DNA of 64,000 bases from Fusarium oxysporum f. sp. lycopersici 4287. Its lineage: Eukaryota; Ascomycota; Sordariomycetes; Hypocreales; Nectriaceae. The stretch lies in NCBI RefSeq assembly GCF_000149955.1, contig NC_030991.1, positions 2,911,571-2,975,570 of the forward strand. The letters run 5' to 3'. Positions within the stretch are counted from its first letter, which is position 1. Each line of letters opens with the position of its first letter. Below the pieces are notes generated by a model. That model was not told the origin of the DNA. It did not search any database and worked only from the letters and a program-made list of their open reading frames with translations. This document shows positions 36,207 through 46,832 of the stretch, piece by piece. The position numbers were made by a program, and so were the translations under genes.

Positions 36207-37136
36207 GTATCCCTTGAGTTGTGTTGAACCTCCCGCCAGGTCACAGTAGGGGGGTTACAGCCAATTAAAATGCGTCAATTAAAAGATACCTGTCGCCCCC
36301 CCATTTCAGCCTGTGATAGAAGTACCGGCAATCTCTCGAGTTACAAATCGCTACATCACACTGCTCACGTTCCCAATCTATTAAGAGGTTCCACCCATGT
36401 ACCTCCTAGAAGATGGTGGGCATGTGGGGCCTGGTACGGCCGGGAGGTTCAACACAACTTTTTTGTTTGTTTTGTTTGTTTGTATATTTTTCGTCTGGGT
36501 GGCTGTAACGAAGCCAGATCTCCTACTGGAGCAAAAGACGTGCTGAGCTAGCTAGGTACAGGGAAACCCCGCTTCCTTCACCATCCAGCATACCAATGGC
36601 ACAAAAGGTGCTGTATTTCTCAAGCCCGTCACCCGTCAGCGGGTTCGGGGGCAATCTATTGTCGAACTTTTTCCACCGACCAGAATTCTCTCGCGCATCA
36701 CTACATCTGCCGACGCAGTCCACAATCTCCAGTAACCAAGTTGTAGCTCGTAGTCGACTGTCGCGGCGGCAGGGAAAAACCTCGGGAAGGAATCAGAGGC
36801 CGACGGTGCGGCTTGCCTTCAAAGGAGAAAAACCCATCGCAATCGGCGTCGTTGATCGGGAGGATGTCGCTACCGATGCCATGGGCATCGTCCTCCGATA
36901 TCTAAGGCGTTCTGGTTCTGAGGTGCCGCCATTAGATCCGACAAAGGTGTTGTCAGAGAAGGCGAACTCTCCAAAATTCCTTCTCTGAAAACTGCTGTTA
37001 GGGAGCCGATAGCATCCCCGCAGTTTTGTGTGGTCGCGTGGCCTGCAGAAAATCCCGCTCCTAACACGGCACTAACAGTGCGTGCCAAGAAAGAATTTTT
37101 ACAGGGGAGAGTGGTTCAACACAACTCAAGGGATAC
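36207..37136. mobile_element. Putative ~930-bp element bounded by a perfect 24-bp inverted repeat
   Basis: The 24 bases at 36207-36230 (starting GTATCCCTTGAGTTGTGTTG) recur exactly in reverse complement at 37113-37136. A 14-base part (GGTTCAACACAACT) occurs a third time near 36435. Outer flanks on the two sides do not match, and I cannot define a target duplication. A 130-codon frame lies inside. Confidence 0.6.
36596..36988 (+). CDS. Unrecognised 130-residue frame inside the inverted repeat
   Basis: ATG start, Ser/Arg-rich N-terminal half, then RPTVRLAFKGEKPIAIGVVDREDVATDAMGIVLRYLRRSG, which looks globular. No family recognised. Its position between the two inverted repeats suggests it belongs to that element, either as its protein or as captured host sequence. 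Confidence 0.35.
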   Translation: MAQKVLYFSSPSPVSGFGGNLLSNFFHRPEFSRASLHLPTQSTISSNQVVARSRLSRRQGKTSGRNQRPTVRLAFKGEKPIAIGVVDREDVATDAMGIVLRYLRRSGSEVPPLDPTKVLSEKANSPKFLL

Positions 37137-37217
37137 TTACTCAAGTGTAGGGTAGTCATGAAGTATATGCTGAGTCAGAAAACGCTGTAGCTTTTTCTGA
37201 CTAAGCTGTTATCTTAG

Positions 37218-40200
37218 TCACGTGCCTCCATTTCTGGTGACCTGCTGCTTAAGTAACTCATCGATGTTGTCTGAAGCCGGGTCCAGCTCGTTCTCCTCCC
37301 ATAGAAACCCGCCAGTATCCGAAACGCTGCCATTAAAAACCTTCTCTAAAACTCGATCTTCAAAGGACTTTCCTGCTTCACATAGGTTCCTCATATACTC
37401 ATCATCAAGTAGACTGCGGAATGCATTCGCCTCCTTGGTAAATTCTTCGCGATAGAGATTGGTCCAGTTTTGTTTTTTAATCCCGAAAGGATTTTTTGAG
37501 TCCAAGAGGATAAAGGGGAGCAACCCATCGTGTGATTTGCAGATAGAATTCCATTGTCTGCCCTCTTGAATATGGTCTTTCAGCCGATCTTTCGTCATAC
37601 AGTGATCAGCTGCAAGTTTGTCAAGAAAGCCTGGTTTAAGCTGCTTTTGTATAGGCCCCTTTACCGTGTCAGCTTCACGAGCTAGTTTTCTTTGAGTGAG
37701 CCGAAGTCCGAACTTCGATAACTTTGTTCTGCCTTCAAAGAATTTCACTGATTGCACTGACTGGTTTAGCTTGTCTTTAGTCTTGTCGATATGGACGGTG
37801 GCCTCTTCATTCTTCCAATCCTTTACCAGAGTAATGAACTGTTGTATGGCCATTGTGCTACGCACGGCAGCAACTTGCTTGTATACATTCAACTCTGCAG
37901 TCGAGGGATGTTGGTGGTCGATTTGTATTCGACGATAAGGTATCTCTGATAGGCCTTGCTCGATCTCGACTAACTCTCGCTGGGGTGTGGTGTTGGTGCG
38001 TGTCAATCTTTTAGGCGCGACTTGGGAGAGTTGCTGATGTGCTTTCCGTTTGTTGGCTTGCGCCAATTCCTGTGGGGAGGCAGTGGTTTGGCCGTACTTT
38101 TTCCCAATAGCATACATGCCATCCTCGGTACACGCAGTGACCTTGCTAAAGTCAATTTTCTCCCCAGGGGGTACGTAGTTAATGGAATGAGCGGCGCAAT
38201 GTCCAAAATTGATGATCGCATGTTGCTGTCCCGGTAAGGTGTAGAAGGCTTCCCCACGTCCGACGGCTGCAACGATATAATCTATGCCCTCCTTCTTGAG
38301 CCTGGAGGGAGCTAGAAGAAGAGATTGGTGCGAAACAAACTGGTCGCATTTGCAACACCTCCAGTTTGCTTCGACAAATGCATTATAACTTGGCTATGTG
38401 ATGTTTTTCAATCGCTAGCCACAGTTTATACCCGGGTCCGAAGTAAACCTCGTTATAGGATCGAAAGTTTTTGATGTCTTCCCCATGTGTGCGGTTCCCG
38501 GAACCGGGACCACCAATGTGGTGATATGCGACATGCAGGTCCTTGAGGTCAGGGTTTCCCGTGATCTCAGGTCCAGGATCCAAACGCTCACCAGGAAGAA
38601 TGTCGAGATTACCGATATAATACGGAATATCTTCTTGGGGAGGATCTAAGGCGTACTTTTCAAATATTGACTCGATTTCGGTAAGTGTTGGCCGCTTACA
38701 TTCAGCAGTGAAACCCTCCCAGTTGATCGGAGGTCGGCTACTCGAGACGTAGATCCTTGCGTACCCCTCACCTTTCGGACCTGCCTCATACCGAGTGCTC
38801 GTAGTCTGCCACTTTTCATCAGTCGTCTTGACCCTCTCTTGCATGTGGGCCAGGTCAACATTCCTGAGTGGAACAGAGGAGTGCTGTGAGTCACCCTCAC
38901 CTTCCATCTCGGCAAGCCTGGGGACGAGCATTTCCATATCAGCGGGCGTGAGAGTGACCGTTGTCGCAGGAGGATCTGAGCGTGATCTATTGGATGGCGT
39001 GAACTGTATCATTGGTGGTGTGTTCGTTCTGGTATTCCGGTCGGCTCCTTCGCTAGCGGTATCGCTTCCTTCACTGGCTGGGCTGGGGGAGGGAGACTGT
39101 GTTTGTTGGTCGTTGGCGTGTTGGTCATCTCCATTCCCTGGTGAATGACCCTGCATTAGCGAGTTCGCTGCAACAGCGCAGAGAATGTCCATGGCTGATT
39201 CGAGCACTTGAACTAAACCGTCATCTGCATGAGGCTTTCTAGAATAGGTGCTTATGTCGCTGTCTACCGTTGGTGGAGGGTTGGCCCTATTGTCGGCCGC
39301 ACAGGCCAGTGGCGACTGGCCAGCCCTGGCGACTGCCGTAGGACTTTGAGTGGGACTCCTTGGCGCCTGGTCGTCGACTGAAGGACTCTGAGAGCTAGCT
39401 GTGTCATTGGTCGCGGGATGCTGTGGCGAGCAAGAGTCAGTGATCATGTTGAGGCCTCCGTCATCGACGTCCAACATGGCTTCATCCTCGTCACATGCCC
39501 TACCAGAGTTTGCCGGCCATGTGATGTGAGTCGCAACAGAACCGGCTGGTGACGTGTCTGCGGCCGTGGAGGCCTCTGATGATTCAGTCACAGCCGAGTG
39601 GCTCCTTGCGAATGATCCACGCTCGGGGTTTGTATTTAGGCCGGCTCTTGCACTTTGCTTGGCTGGGCTCGGGGTCGTTGGTACGTAGACTGCGCCATGG
39701 ACATTGATGTCGTTGCCTCCGTCCTTGGGTGAGTCAGGCGGACTATTTGTTGCTTAACGTCTTTGCGGTTGGGGAAAGAGGTGTTGACGCCCGCGAAGGG
39801 GACGATGGGGTCTTTGGTGTCTGTGCAGGCCGTGACCATGAGATCTCGCTTGCCTGAGATTCTGACGCGACCTCTTGCTCAGAGATTCCGAGTTGTATAT
39901 CGATATGCCGCTCGCATGGCGTCTCGGATCGGCTGTCCATCTGTAGGGAATTCGTCACTTTGTCCATGACTTGTTCATTGCTGGGAACCATAGGATTCTG
40001 GGCATGAACCTGGGCCTTCTTCTGTCTGCGATAGTATTACCTGCGCCAGGCCACTCAAATTATCCAATTCATCCAAGAATGTCACCAGTAGCTCAGCAAC
40101 CGGAGTCTTGGGTTGCACTGCAACTTGCCTGATCGACTGGGAAAGCGTCTGTCGCTTTGTTTGAGGGGATTTATCGGGAACCTTGTGATGTAGTGCACTG

Positions 40201-40559
40201 AGACTCGAAGACAATTCCAGCACACCTGTGCATATTGAGACAATTGTCGAGACGAGAGGATTGTGTGTGGACATAGTGTTGCTGAGAAAGTTGGTGCGAG
40301 GCGGATGCGACTGGAGCCTCACGCTACTTATGTACCCGTTGCTTGCGGCTGGGAGATCCAAGCGCGCGGGGATGCTCGAACCAACTTGTATACGGTGCTG
40401 CATTATCACCTGACTGATAAGATCTTCCCGCGTCATGCAATACGCCACAACATTGTGGCGGTGCTGCGCTAGGCCACTTTTAAGACTCTGATGCATCTCG
40501 CGACGCTGATATTCGCTAAAACACGGAATACCCCAAGCGCACTTTAGAGGTCGCTGCAT
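37218..40559 (-). pseudogene. Large lineage-specific gene with several frame shifts
   Basis: Reading on the minus strand, a first segment (from 40559; an internal ATG begins MSTHNPLVSTIVSICTGVLEL) ends at LDNLSGLAQ. A 43-nt intron-like stretch (GTAATA ... CCCAG) then links in phase to NPMVPSNEQVMDKV. Near 39755 a +1 shift moves ASTPLSPTAKT into SPPDSPKDGG. The frame then runs through a Ser/Pro-rich region to HGEDIKNFRSYNEVYFGPGYK. At about 38382 another +1 shift links to FVEANWRCCKCDQFV (a CxxC pair), FYTLPGQQHAIINFGHCAA and the 299-codon C-terminal part ending at 37218. The total would be about 1,050 residues. The family is unknown. Conserved-looking sequence on both sides of each shift argues for recent decay or insertion errors. 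Confidence 0.55.
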
Positions 40560-40925
40560 TGGTTAAACTCTGCTGATTGGAATGAATGTTGACTTTGATC
40601 CAGCGGCAGTGATAACAACTAACCCTCGAACTTAGGTATACATTTCGATAAGTAGATAAAAATGACCAACGGGAAGAAGAAAAATTTGTGTGAGAACGAA
40701 CACGACCCCGGCATTCCACTCTATAACCTGTCCTAGCCATTTCAACACCAGCGCCTCTACAATTTATTGATACTCCTCTTCAAAAAGGCTTTAAATGATG
40801 ATCTCGCTTTCGGTAGGGTTGTCGAGCTTTTGCATGTCGTTGACATTGGCTTGAGAGTACTTCTCCATGTCAATAAGAGAGTTAGAGTATTGGCAACCAT
40901 AGGCAATAGTATAAAGGAGATCTAA

Positions 40926-41536
40926 TCAATGAATGGATTCATCGCTAAAAGAGGAGAAAGGATTAGAGCAGGTGGTTATCTGTTGAATTGCAGCAAAATA
41001 TTTGGCGTCCCAGGCCCCTCCATCACGTATCTTGGTACAAGTGTAATTCCATGCTTCTTGGGTTCCTCTTGCCTCTAGCAAACCATTGCATCTTCTATTG
41101 CTATTATCCATTTCTCGAAACTCAGAACCTGCATTTTACAAACATGTAATCGTCTGTTGCAACCCATGGTATGGTATTGAAGGATTGTCGCTCGGATCGG
41201 ATACTGTCGAGCTCTTCTATAGATAGCTTGAAGATGTAACTGCTATCTGGAACTCTTTTATCGTGCTTAGCCAAGAGTAAATGTAGTTGCTTATACCATT
41301 CCCCTTCGATTGGGCCTTGACTCTAGCCTATGAATCACCTTGTAAACTACTTTCAACCTCTTCTCAATTTTCTCCCATGGCCGTTGTTGATGAGAATCTC
41401 GGTTTCTGCCTTTTTTACCATTCGATCGCCTTATCGGCTGGGAGGTGATTTGAGCGTAGACATCAGCTCTTAGGTGAGAAATCTCGGCCTCTATCGTTTT
41501 GAGAAGTGAGTGGAGGTGATTATTATCTGCGGCCAT
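40926..41536 (-). pseudogene. Small lineage-specific helical gene with two +1 shifts
   Basis: Starts MAADNNHLHSLLKTIEAEIS, strongly helical and charged. In an AGGGG run near 41310 the frame shifts +1 into EWYKQLHLLLAKHDKRVPDSSYIF. Near 41130 it shifts +1 again into GSEFREMDNSNRRCNG, ending at 40926. Restored length would be about 200 residues. No family is recognised. Its start lies about 130 bp downstream of the TACTT-ACGTACCC motif also seen before neighbouring relics. Confidence 0.5.
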
Positions 41537-42200
41537 GTCGATATGAGAAGTGTTGCAAAGGAGATGCGGTGTGTCATAAATTCAGGCGCACAGTGCATGC
41601 TTTGTACTCATCTCCAGCGTCTCCACACGCCACGTGCCGTGCCACACAGTAGCGAGACGAACTACGTACTTTACGTACCCGCTGAGACTGCAACAACTTC
41701 ATCCAGTAACTAGATAGTTTTTCATCTCGGTCCTTGCTTTGACCTTTCTTGATGTCAGCACGTGGTGAAAGTACCCCTCCACGCTCGTCATCGGAGACGA
41801 GCTCATATTCTTGCTCGCTTTCATCAACATCCTGTTCGGCTCCCTAGTCATCGGCCAGCTGGCCTTGATCAACTTCCACACACTCTTCCTCTTCATCCCT
41901 CTTATCCTCGTTTCCTCTGTGATTTTGATCGAGGGTGCGAGCTAGATTATTAGCAGTATGGGTAAAGCAGAGAAAACTACCTAGACTAGAGTTGTCTCTT
42001 GAGGTATGGTAAATAAATACTCAGGAATCCCATACATGCTCTTCACCGCTACCAAACATCTTGTTAAGCCACTCTTGCAGACCCATGCTCTATCTGCAGC
42101 TGTATCACAATAATTTCAGGGGGAGAAACATGGCGGCTGTAAGCCCTCTTGGCTCTCTGGCTACAGCACTTTTATGCAGAAAGAAGTACATGTTGACATA
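41537..42200. other. No supported gene
   Basis: Contains one copy of the shared upstream motif at 41667-41680. Short frames only. Confidence 0.4.
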
Positions 42201-42488
42201 CTAACCAGTTCGCCACTTTGTCCAGTTGGGATGTCTTTCTATACAATGCCCTACTGCAGCCCTCTCTTTTCCAGACCTCCAGTAAGCTCCAATGATGACG
42301 ACAAGCTCTTTCTCTAAAAATACGTTTAAATACCATCTAGTTGCCTCTTTTACTTCCCCATATGACTGATCTACTTTATAGAAGCACTCTTTCGAGTCAA
42401 TATCATAATTTAACTTATCCGATGCATATCCATGGACTTCAAAGCCTTCAACCAGTTGCGCAGAGTGACAACTGCCCGCCATGGCCAC
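42201..42488 (-). CDS. Unrecognised small gene, probably first exon
   Basis: MAMAGSCHSAQLVEGFEVHG ... YDIDSKECFYKVDQSYGEVKEATRWYLNVFLEKELVVIIGAYWRSGKERAAV reads as a compact globular protein. The frame ends at a GTTAGT that could be a donor (WRTG|GTTAGT), so a second exon toward lower coordinates is possible. No family is recognised. Confidence 0.4.
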   Translation of the reverse strand: MAMAGSCHSAQLVEGFEVHGYASDKLNYDIDSKECFYKVDQSYGEVKEATRWYLNVFLEKELVVIIGAYWRSGKERAAVGHCIERHPNWTKWRTG

Positions 42489-42953
42489 AGAAATACTCGG
42501 ACATCTAACTAAAATAAAAAAGTTAGAAATTGCTGCTTCAAACCAGGGCTGATCTTACTCAAGGCCTCTAGGACGGGCCCGACGATGATCGTGGATTTAT
42601 TTCCCATTTTGTTGTGTAAAAGTTAGATATGCTTGGGTAGATGACGGCGACCCCCATGACTTATATAGACCTAACCAAGTACTTCAACATGGATGGGACT
42701 CTGCGTGTAAGGATGGTAGGGCCCTGCCACCGTACTGTAGCCCACTAACTGTTTGACCGACAGCCCGCACTAATGCACTGTTACTTAGGGGTTTCAGTTG
42801 CCAGGGATCAGAAAGTCACTCAGTGGCTGGCTGAGTCGCCATTGACAGGGTTGGATGTATCCCTCCTGTCACAAATATCAATCATGCCCCTTAATTATTT
42901 TCTCCAACTCATCCTCTTCGCTCACGCGCCACTCTGGAATCGAATTTGAACCA

Positions 42954-43397
42954 ATGGCTTGTGAACAGGAAGGAGAGAACTTGGCACCTGAGATACGCCA
43001 GCTATCTGAGATCATGAATATACACTAAACTCCTGACAAGGAGTTTCGTTTTGATCAAATATGCAAGAAGCTCCTCGATCAGATCACCACGCTCAAGGAC
43101 GAAGATGAAAAGCTCAAGCAATGCAACCACAGGTTGCGACAGATGCAGAAATACTCTGCTGAGGAAACTACACCCGCAAATACCGCCTTGACCCATCTTC
43201 ATGGGGTTACCGGTGCACTGACGACGCGGCTAATGGAACAGCCTGATTCCAAGCTCGCCGAGTTGCCGACATTCATACCCTCATCGACAGAAACTCGCGA
43301 ACAGCGCCTCGGTAACTTCACGGACATCGGGAACTCAGGAAGTAGGAAGGGGACGGAGACTTGGGTGTCTTTAGAAAACGCGATTACGGAAAACTAA
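42954..43397 (+). pseudogene. Coiled-coil small protein gene with one in-frame stop
   Basis: ATG at 42954 opens MACEQEGENLAPEIRQLSEI, then TAA at 43026-43028, then the same frame continues FRFDQICKKLLDQITTLKDE ... KLKQCNHRLRQMQK ... ENAITEN to 43397. A CAA-to-TAA change would explain the stop. Without it the product would be about 147 residues with a central coiled coil. Starting at 43134 would leave an intact 87-residue frame. Confidence 0.5.
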
Positions 43398-43605
43398 GCA
43401 ACATGAGAACATTTTCACGCTGGATTCATCGCCATCTCATGGGGTCGAGTTTTCCATTGGTCGCGTTCTTAACGTTGAGTGATGTATTGCAACTCTGATT
43501 GGTACTTTCATCAATTTCCATGCGCTCTTCACCACTCTCACGCCGTCCAGTATATATTCGGAACAAAATTGACATAAATTACTGGCTGAAGTACCTAGCA
43601 TCCGA

Positions 43606-44136
43606 TCAAACCACCACGTACGGCTCATATTTCTCGTCCTCTGGGCCTAAAAGTCTAACTTTGTCAGTCTCTGGTACCATGAATCGATTGGAGCGGTTTT
43701 GCCACAGCTGAATGTTTGTATTCTCGATGGAAGGGGCAGTGGCATCCTCCTCTTCCCCCTCTGATTCGGAAGCCACTGACTCTGGCCAGAGCTGGAACTC
43801 GCTCCATTCCTTGATCGATTCGAATAACATCCGGCAATAGTAGGCAATGCTCTTCTCATGAGTCTGGTTCTGCTGTACCAAATGCTCATAGGCCTGGTCT
43901 CTATATGACAGTAACCTTTTGTACTTTTGAGCATCTCCAGTAACGTCAGAGTCTGATTGTCTCAGATGCTCATGGTTCTTGTTGTCGGATGTAATAATTG
44001 TAGACTATGCGCATTAATTTAGCCAGGTAGAACCTTGGGGTATTGACCGTACATTTTTCTTTCCTTTGATATCGACCGCCGGCTCTCCCTCCTCAAATGA
44101 TATAGGAGCCTCTTGGCCAATCCAAATAATCGACAT
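43606..44136 (-). CDS. Intact two-exon gene, 160 residues, unknown family
   Basis: Exon 1 is 44136-44053 (MSIIWIGQEAPISFEEGEPA ... KGKKN). A 48-nt phase-0 intron at 44052-44005 (GTACGG ... GGCTAAAT ... CATAG) leads to exon 2, 44004-43606. Exon 2 contains a helical stretch (QKYKRLLSYRDQAYEHLVQQNQ), an acidic Ser/Glu run (ASESEGEEED) and a hydrophilic C-terminus ending in YVVV. No frame break. It starts 27 bp downstream of the stop of the decayed gene to its right on the same strand. Function unknown. Confidence 0.6.
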
Positions 44137-44162
44137 CTTAGCAGTGGCATCTGTTGCTGACA

Positions 44163-45005
44163 CTACATCTCACTGAAGAAGTCATGATGTTGATCATTTG
44201 ACCGCTCAATCTGCTCTAATTGGGCACTGAGCTCAGCATTGGTCATCTGGAAGCTGCCAGCCATAGATGGCAAGAGCCGGTCTAAGGCTTCCTTTTTCCG
44301 GCGCTGGTGGCGATTGAGTTCGTCGAGCCAATGAGCTAACTTGAAACTTATTTTGAAGTAGGAGGAGAATATCGTAGTAATGGCCATGCTTTGCCAGGCA
44401 AATCCCGTTACCTATCGTAGAACGGACCCATTCATGCTCTGGTAATTATTTTCTGCGAACATCGACTGAAGTGTCCAAGTGTAACCCTTTGAGATGTTTG
44501 TACGTCTGGGCATGGACAGCTTTTCGCAAAATATCAAAAGCAGGAAGATATTGGGCGGTGCCGTAGGCTCTCTGCTGCTGAGGGGCCTAGTCCGAATCTT
44601 TCGAATAGAGGTTTGAAATAGCGGTCAATGAGCTGAGGCAGCTCATATTCTGCTGCTTCGTCATACGGCTGATTGGGGTCTGCATCATTCGGTGAAGACG
44701 TATGGTCAATGGTGGCAAGGAGCATAAGTGGCTTTGAGAGCCAGGCTTCGCCCTGAATCTTCCCCTTCCTGGTCTGATTCGGAAGTTATTGTCTGCCGAT
44801 TGGGCCCGACAGAAATGCTCGAGTGCAGCGTCTGTATCCTTTCTGCCCAGTCTTTCAATCTTGGTAAGACGGTCTGCAACACGTCTTCATCCTTTCTACC
44901 AACTTGCCTCCCGGACCACGTATTCCTTTGGATCGGTTTATTTTCGAAGTATGATTGGAGCTGCTTCAGTGCCTCGAGCACCACGTCATCATTTGTGGTG
45001 AGCAT
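44163..45005 (-). pseudogene. Lineage-specific gene with several +1 shifts and a stop
   Basis: Starts MLTTNDDVVLEALKQLQSYFE. At a GGG run near 44750 the frame moves +1 from SDQEGEDSG to EAWLSKPLMLLATIDHTSS. At a CCCC run near 44590 it moves +1 from ERFGLGP to QQQRAYGTAQYLPAFDILRK. At AAAGGG near 44480 it moves +1 to YTWTLQSMFAENNYQSMNG. TAG then interrupts before VTGFAWQSMAITTIF and the last frame HWLDELNRHQRRKKEALDRL ... DFFSEM, ending at 44163. About 280 residues would result if restored. Three of the breaks sit in short G/C or A/G runs. No family recognised. Confidence 0.55.
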
Positions 45006-45536
45006 GGTAGGGGGAAAGCGTCAACGTAGAGATGTGATGTTGTGGATGGCAGAACCCAGTGGATGTGACGAGGGGTGCCGTACTACTTATGTACCCATTG
45101 CTTAGCGCCATGAGCTCCGAGTGCCTGGGGAGACTTGGGTCCACTTCAAATTCAATGTGGGTCTCCAGGTGCTGATACATCACTAGCTGCGCCCCGTCTT
45201 TGTGGCTAGTGATGTCCAGGTACAATAAGCAGGAGCACCATCATCATATTTCTAACAATAAAATTGCCTTTAACCGCGAGGGTGTACACAAACGATACAG
45301 TAATGATCCTCTACCACAAATTTGGACGCTTTTCCCGACCATGCGCCTATTTGAGCGTATTCATCGTCTTGCAAATACGCACTCGGGGATACATGCTTGC
45401 TCTGCACCATCATCCCCCGCTCTCCTATGGACGCATATTTCTGGCTCACATCCCGTGGCCCTAGTGCATTCATTGACCAATTCCTTATCATTTCGTGTCG
45501 TGTTTGGATCTCTTCACTCGATGTGTTGACCATTTT

Positions 45537-45916
45537 TCAGTTTTGAGAATGAATGACAAACTGTGAGTGGTTCAGGCAATTGAAGGCGAACATCAGATAG
45601 CAATCACTCCTTCTACTCAGCTCCTCACAGGATACCGGTATGCACCAGAGCTTGTTGTTTTTTGGAAGCCAGAGAAACATCTCGTCTTCGTGCAAGATCG
45701 ACGCATATGAGATATCACAATCGTCTTCCAGAGTAATATTCCGCTCTTCTGTTTCATTGGTTAGCACTTGCTAGGATATTAAGTAAGTATAATCTTACTT
45801 AGCTCCTGAAAGACTTCATTCGAGGCCACAGTGTATTCTTGAAGGTGTGACCAGCTTTTGGGAGAGGGTAAAGCAGGCAAAGAGGGAGGGGGCAAAGTGG
45901 GCAAAGAGGCTGCCAT
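45537..45916 (-). CDS. Tandem paralogue B, two exons, 109 residues, unknown family
   Basis: Exon 1 is 45916-45799 (MAASLPTLPPPSLPALPSPK ... FQEL). A 50-nt phase-1 intron at 45798-45749 leads to exon 2, 45748-45537 (ERNITLEDDCDIS ... MFLWLPKNNKLWCIPVSCEE ... LMFAFNCLNHSQFV), ending HSQN. It aligns with the neighbouring gene at 45995-46632: the same PxLPPP start, the same F(K/Q)EL before the intron, the same W(I/L)P(K/P)N(N/E)xxW(C/Y)IP core. It lacks the C-terminal part of its neighbour, so it may be truncated or a short form. No signal peptide. The conserved Trp/Pro core suggests a small folded domain. Confidence 0.6.
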
Positions 45917-45994
45917 TGTCGGGACAAAGCAAGTATGGAAGAATGAGAAGTGTCTGTCCGTTTTTGAAGCGGCCTGTTGGGACTTTAAATACAT

Positions 45995-46632
45995 CTACAT
46001 ACTGGGAGGGGCTAAATAAGACTCTAGGGGGTGTAGTTCCCCAGATACATGCAGGGCGGCAGGAGGCTGCCCATAATGGTCGCTGATCTTGGTGGGAAAG
46101 CCTCCTAGGTCTGCATTCCCATCGTAATCAGTGCTGTCAAAGTCTACCCACATCTCATAATCTTTCCCCTTATTATACCCCACGATTTTATCACGATTGG
46201 TCTTGATCAAGGCTGTAACGCACCTAGCTTCATTTGTGCAGCTAGTCGCGCTTTGGTACATAAAAAGACGAGGCTGAAGTGACAGAAACATACCCGCAAA
46301 AGCTAAGGTACAACCAGTCACCATCTCTATATCGTACTGAGTTTCCGGAATGTACCAAATTATTTCGTTTGGAGGAATCCACTCGTACTCCTTTCGAAGG
46401 TGGCATACCTCTATAGGCACAGAGAGGCAGGCTTCCCTCAGGACAGCCCCTTGTCTTTCTACACAGCAGGTAAGTACCAGTCGATCTGCTAAGAGAACAA
46501 AATCTTACCTAACTCTTTGAAGACAGTATCAATAACCACATGATATGGTTGTCCATTTGGCCAATCATTAGGAGGAGGTAGAGCGGGAGCTAAGGCCATC
46601 TCGAATACAAAACAGTATTCAAATGGGACCAT
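45995..46632 (-). CDS. Tandem paralogue A, two exons, about 195 residues, unknown family
   Basis: Exon 1 is 46632-46509 (MVPFEYCFVFEMALAPALPP ... DTVFKEL), with a second possible ATG at 46599. A 50-nt phase-1 intron at 46508-46459 leads to exon 2, 46458-45995. The core EYEWIPPNEIIWYIPETQYD ... CTLAFAGMFLSLQPRLF matches paralogue B. An additional C-terminal part follows: ARCVTALIKTNRDKIVGYNK, YEMWVDFDSTDYDGNADLGG. No frame break. Sequence upstream stays open for about 150 bp (NSSTSSASINPNSRLTINT), so it could be the C-terminal portion of a longer gene beginning to the right. Confidence 0.6.
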
Positions 46633-46832
46633 TTTGAGCGGCTCTCTATTTGTGAAATAGGGGCAAGTCTCTCCTGAGTTAGTGTTGATAGTTAGACGAG
46701 AGTTTGGATTGATGCTTGCACTTGAAGTCGATGAGTTATTCGAGGGAGTAGACTCGCTTGGACGGGGACTTGAGGAATGTTTTGTTACGCTATACGGGTT
46801 CTTGGACTTTTCCTCTCTGCAATTTGTTTAGC

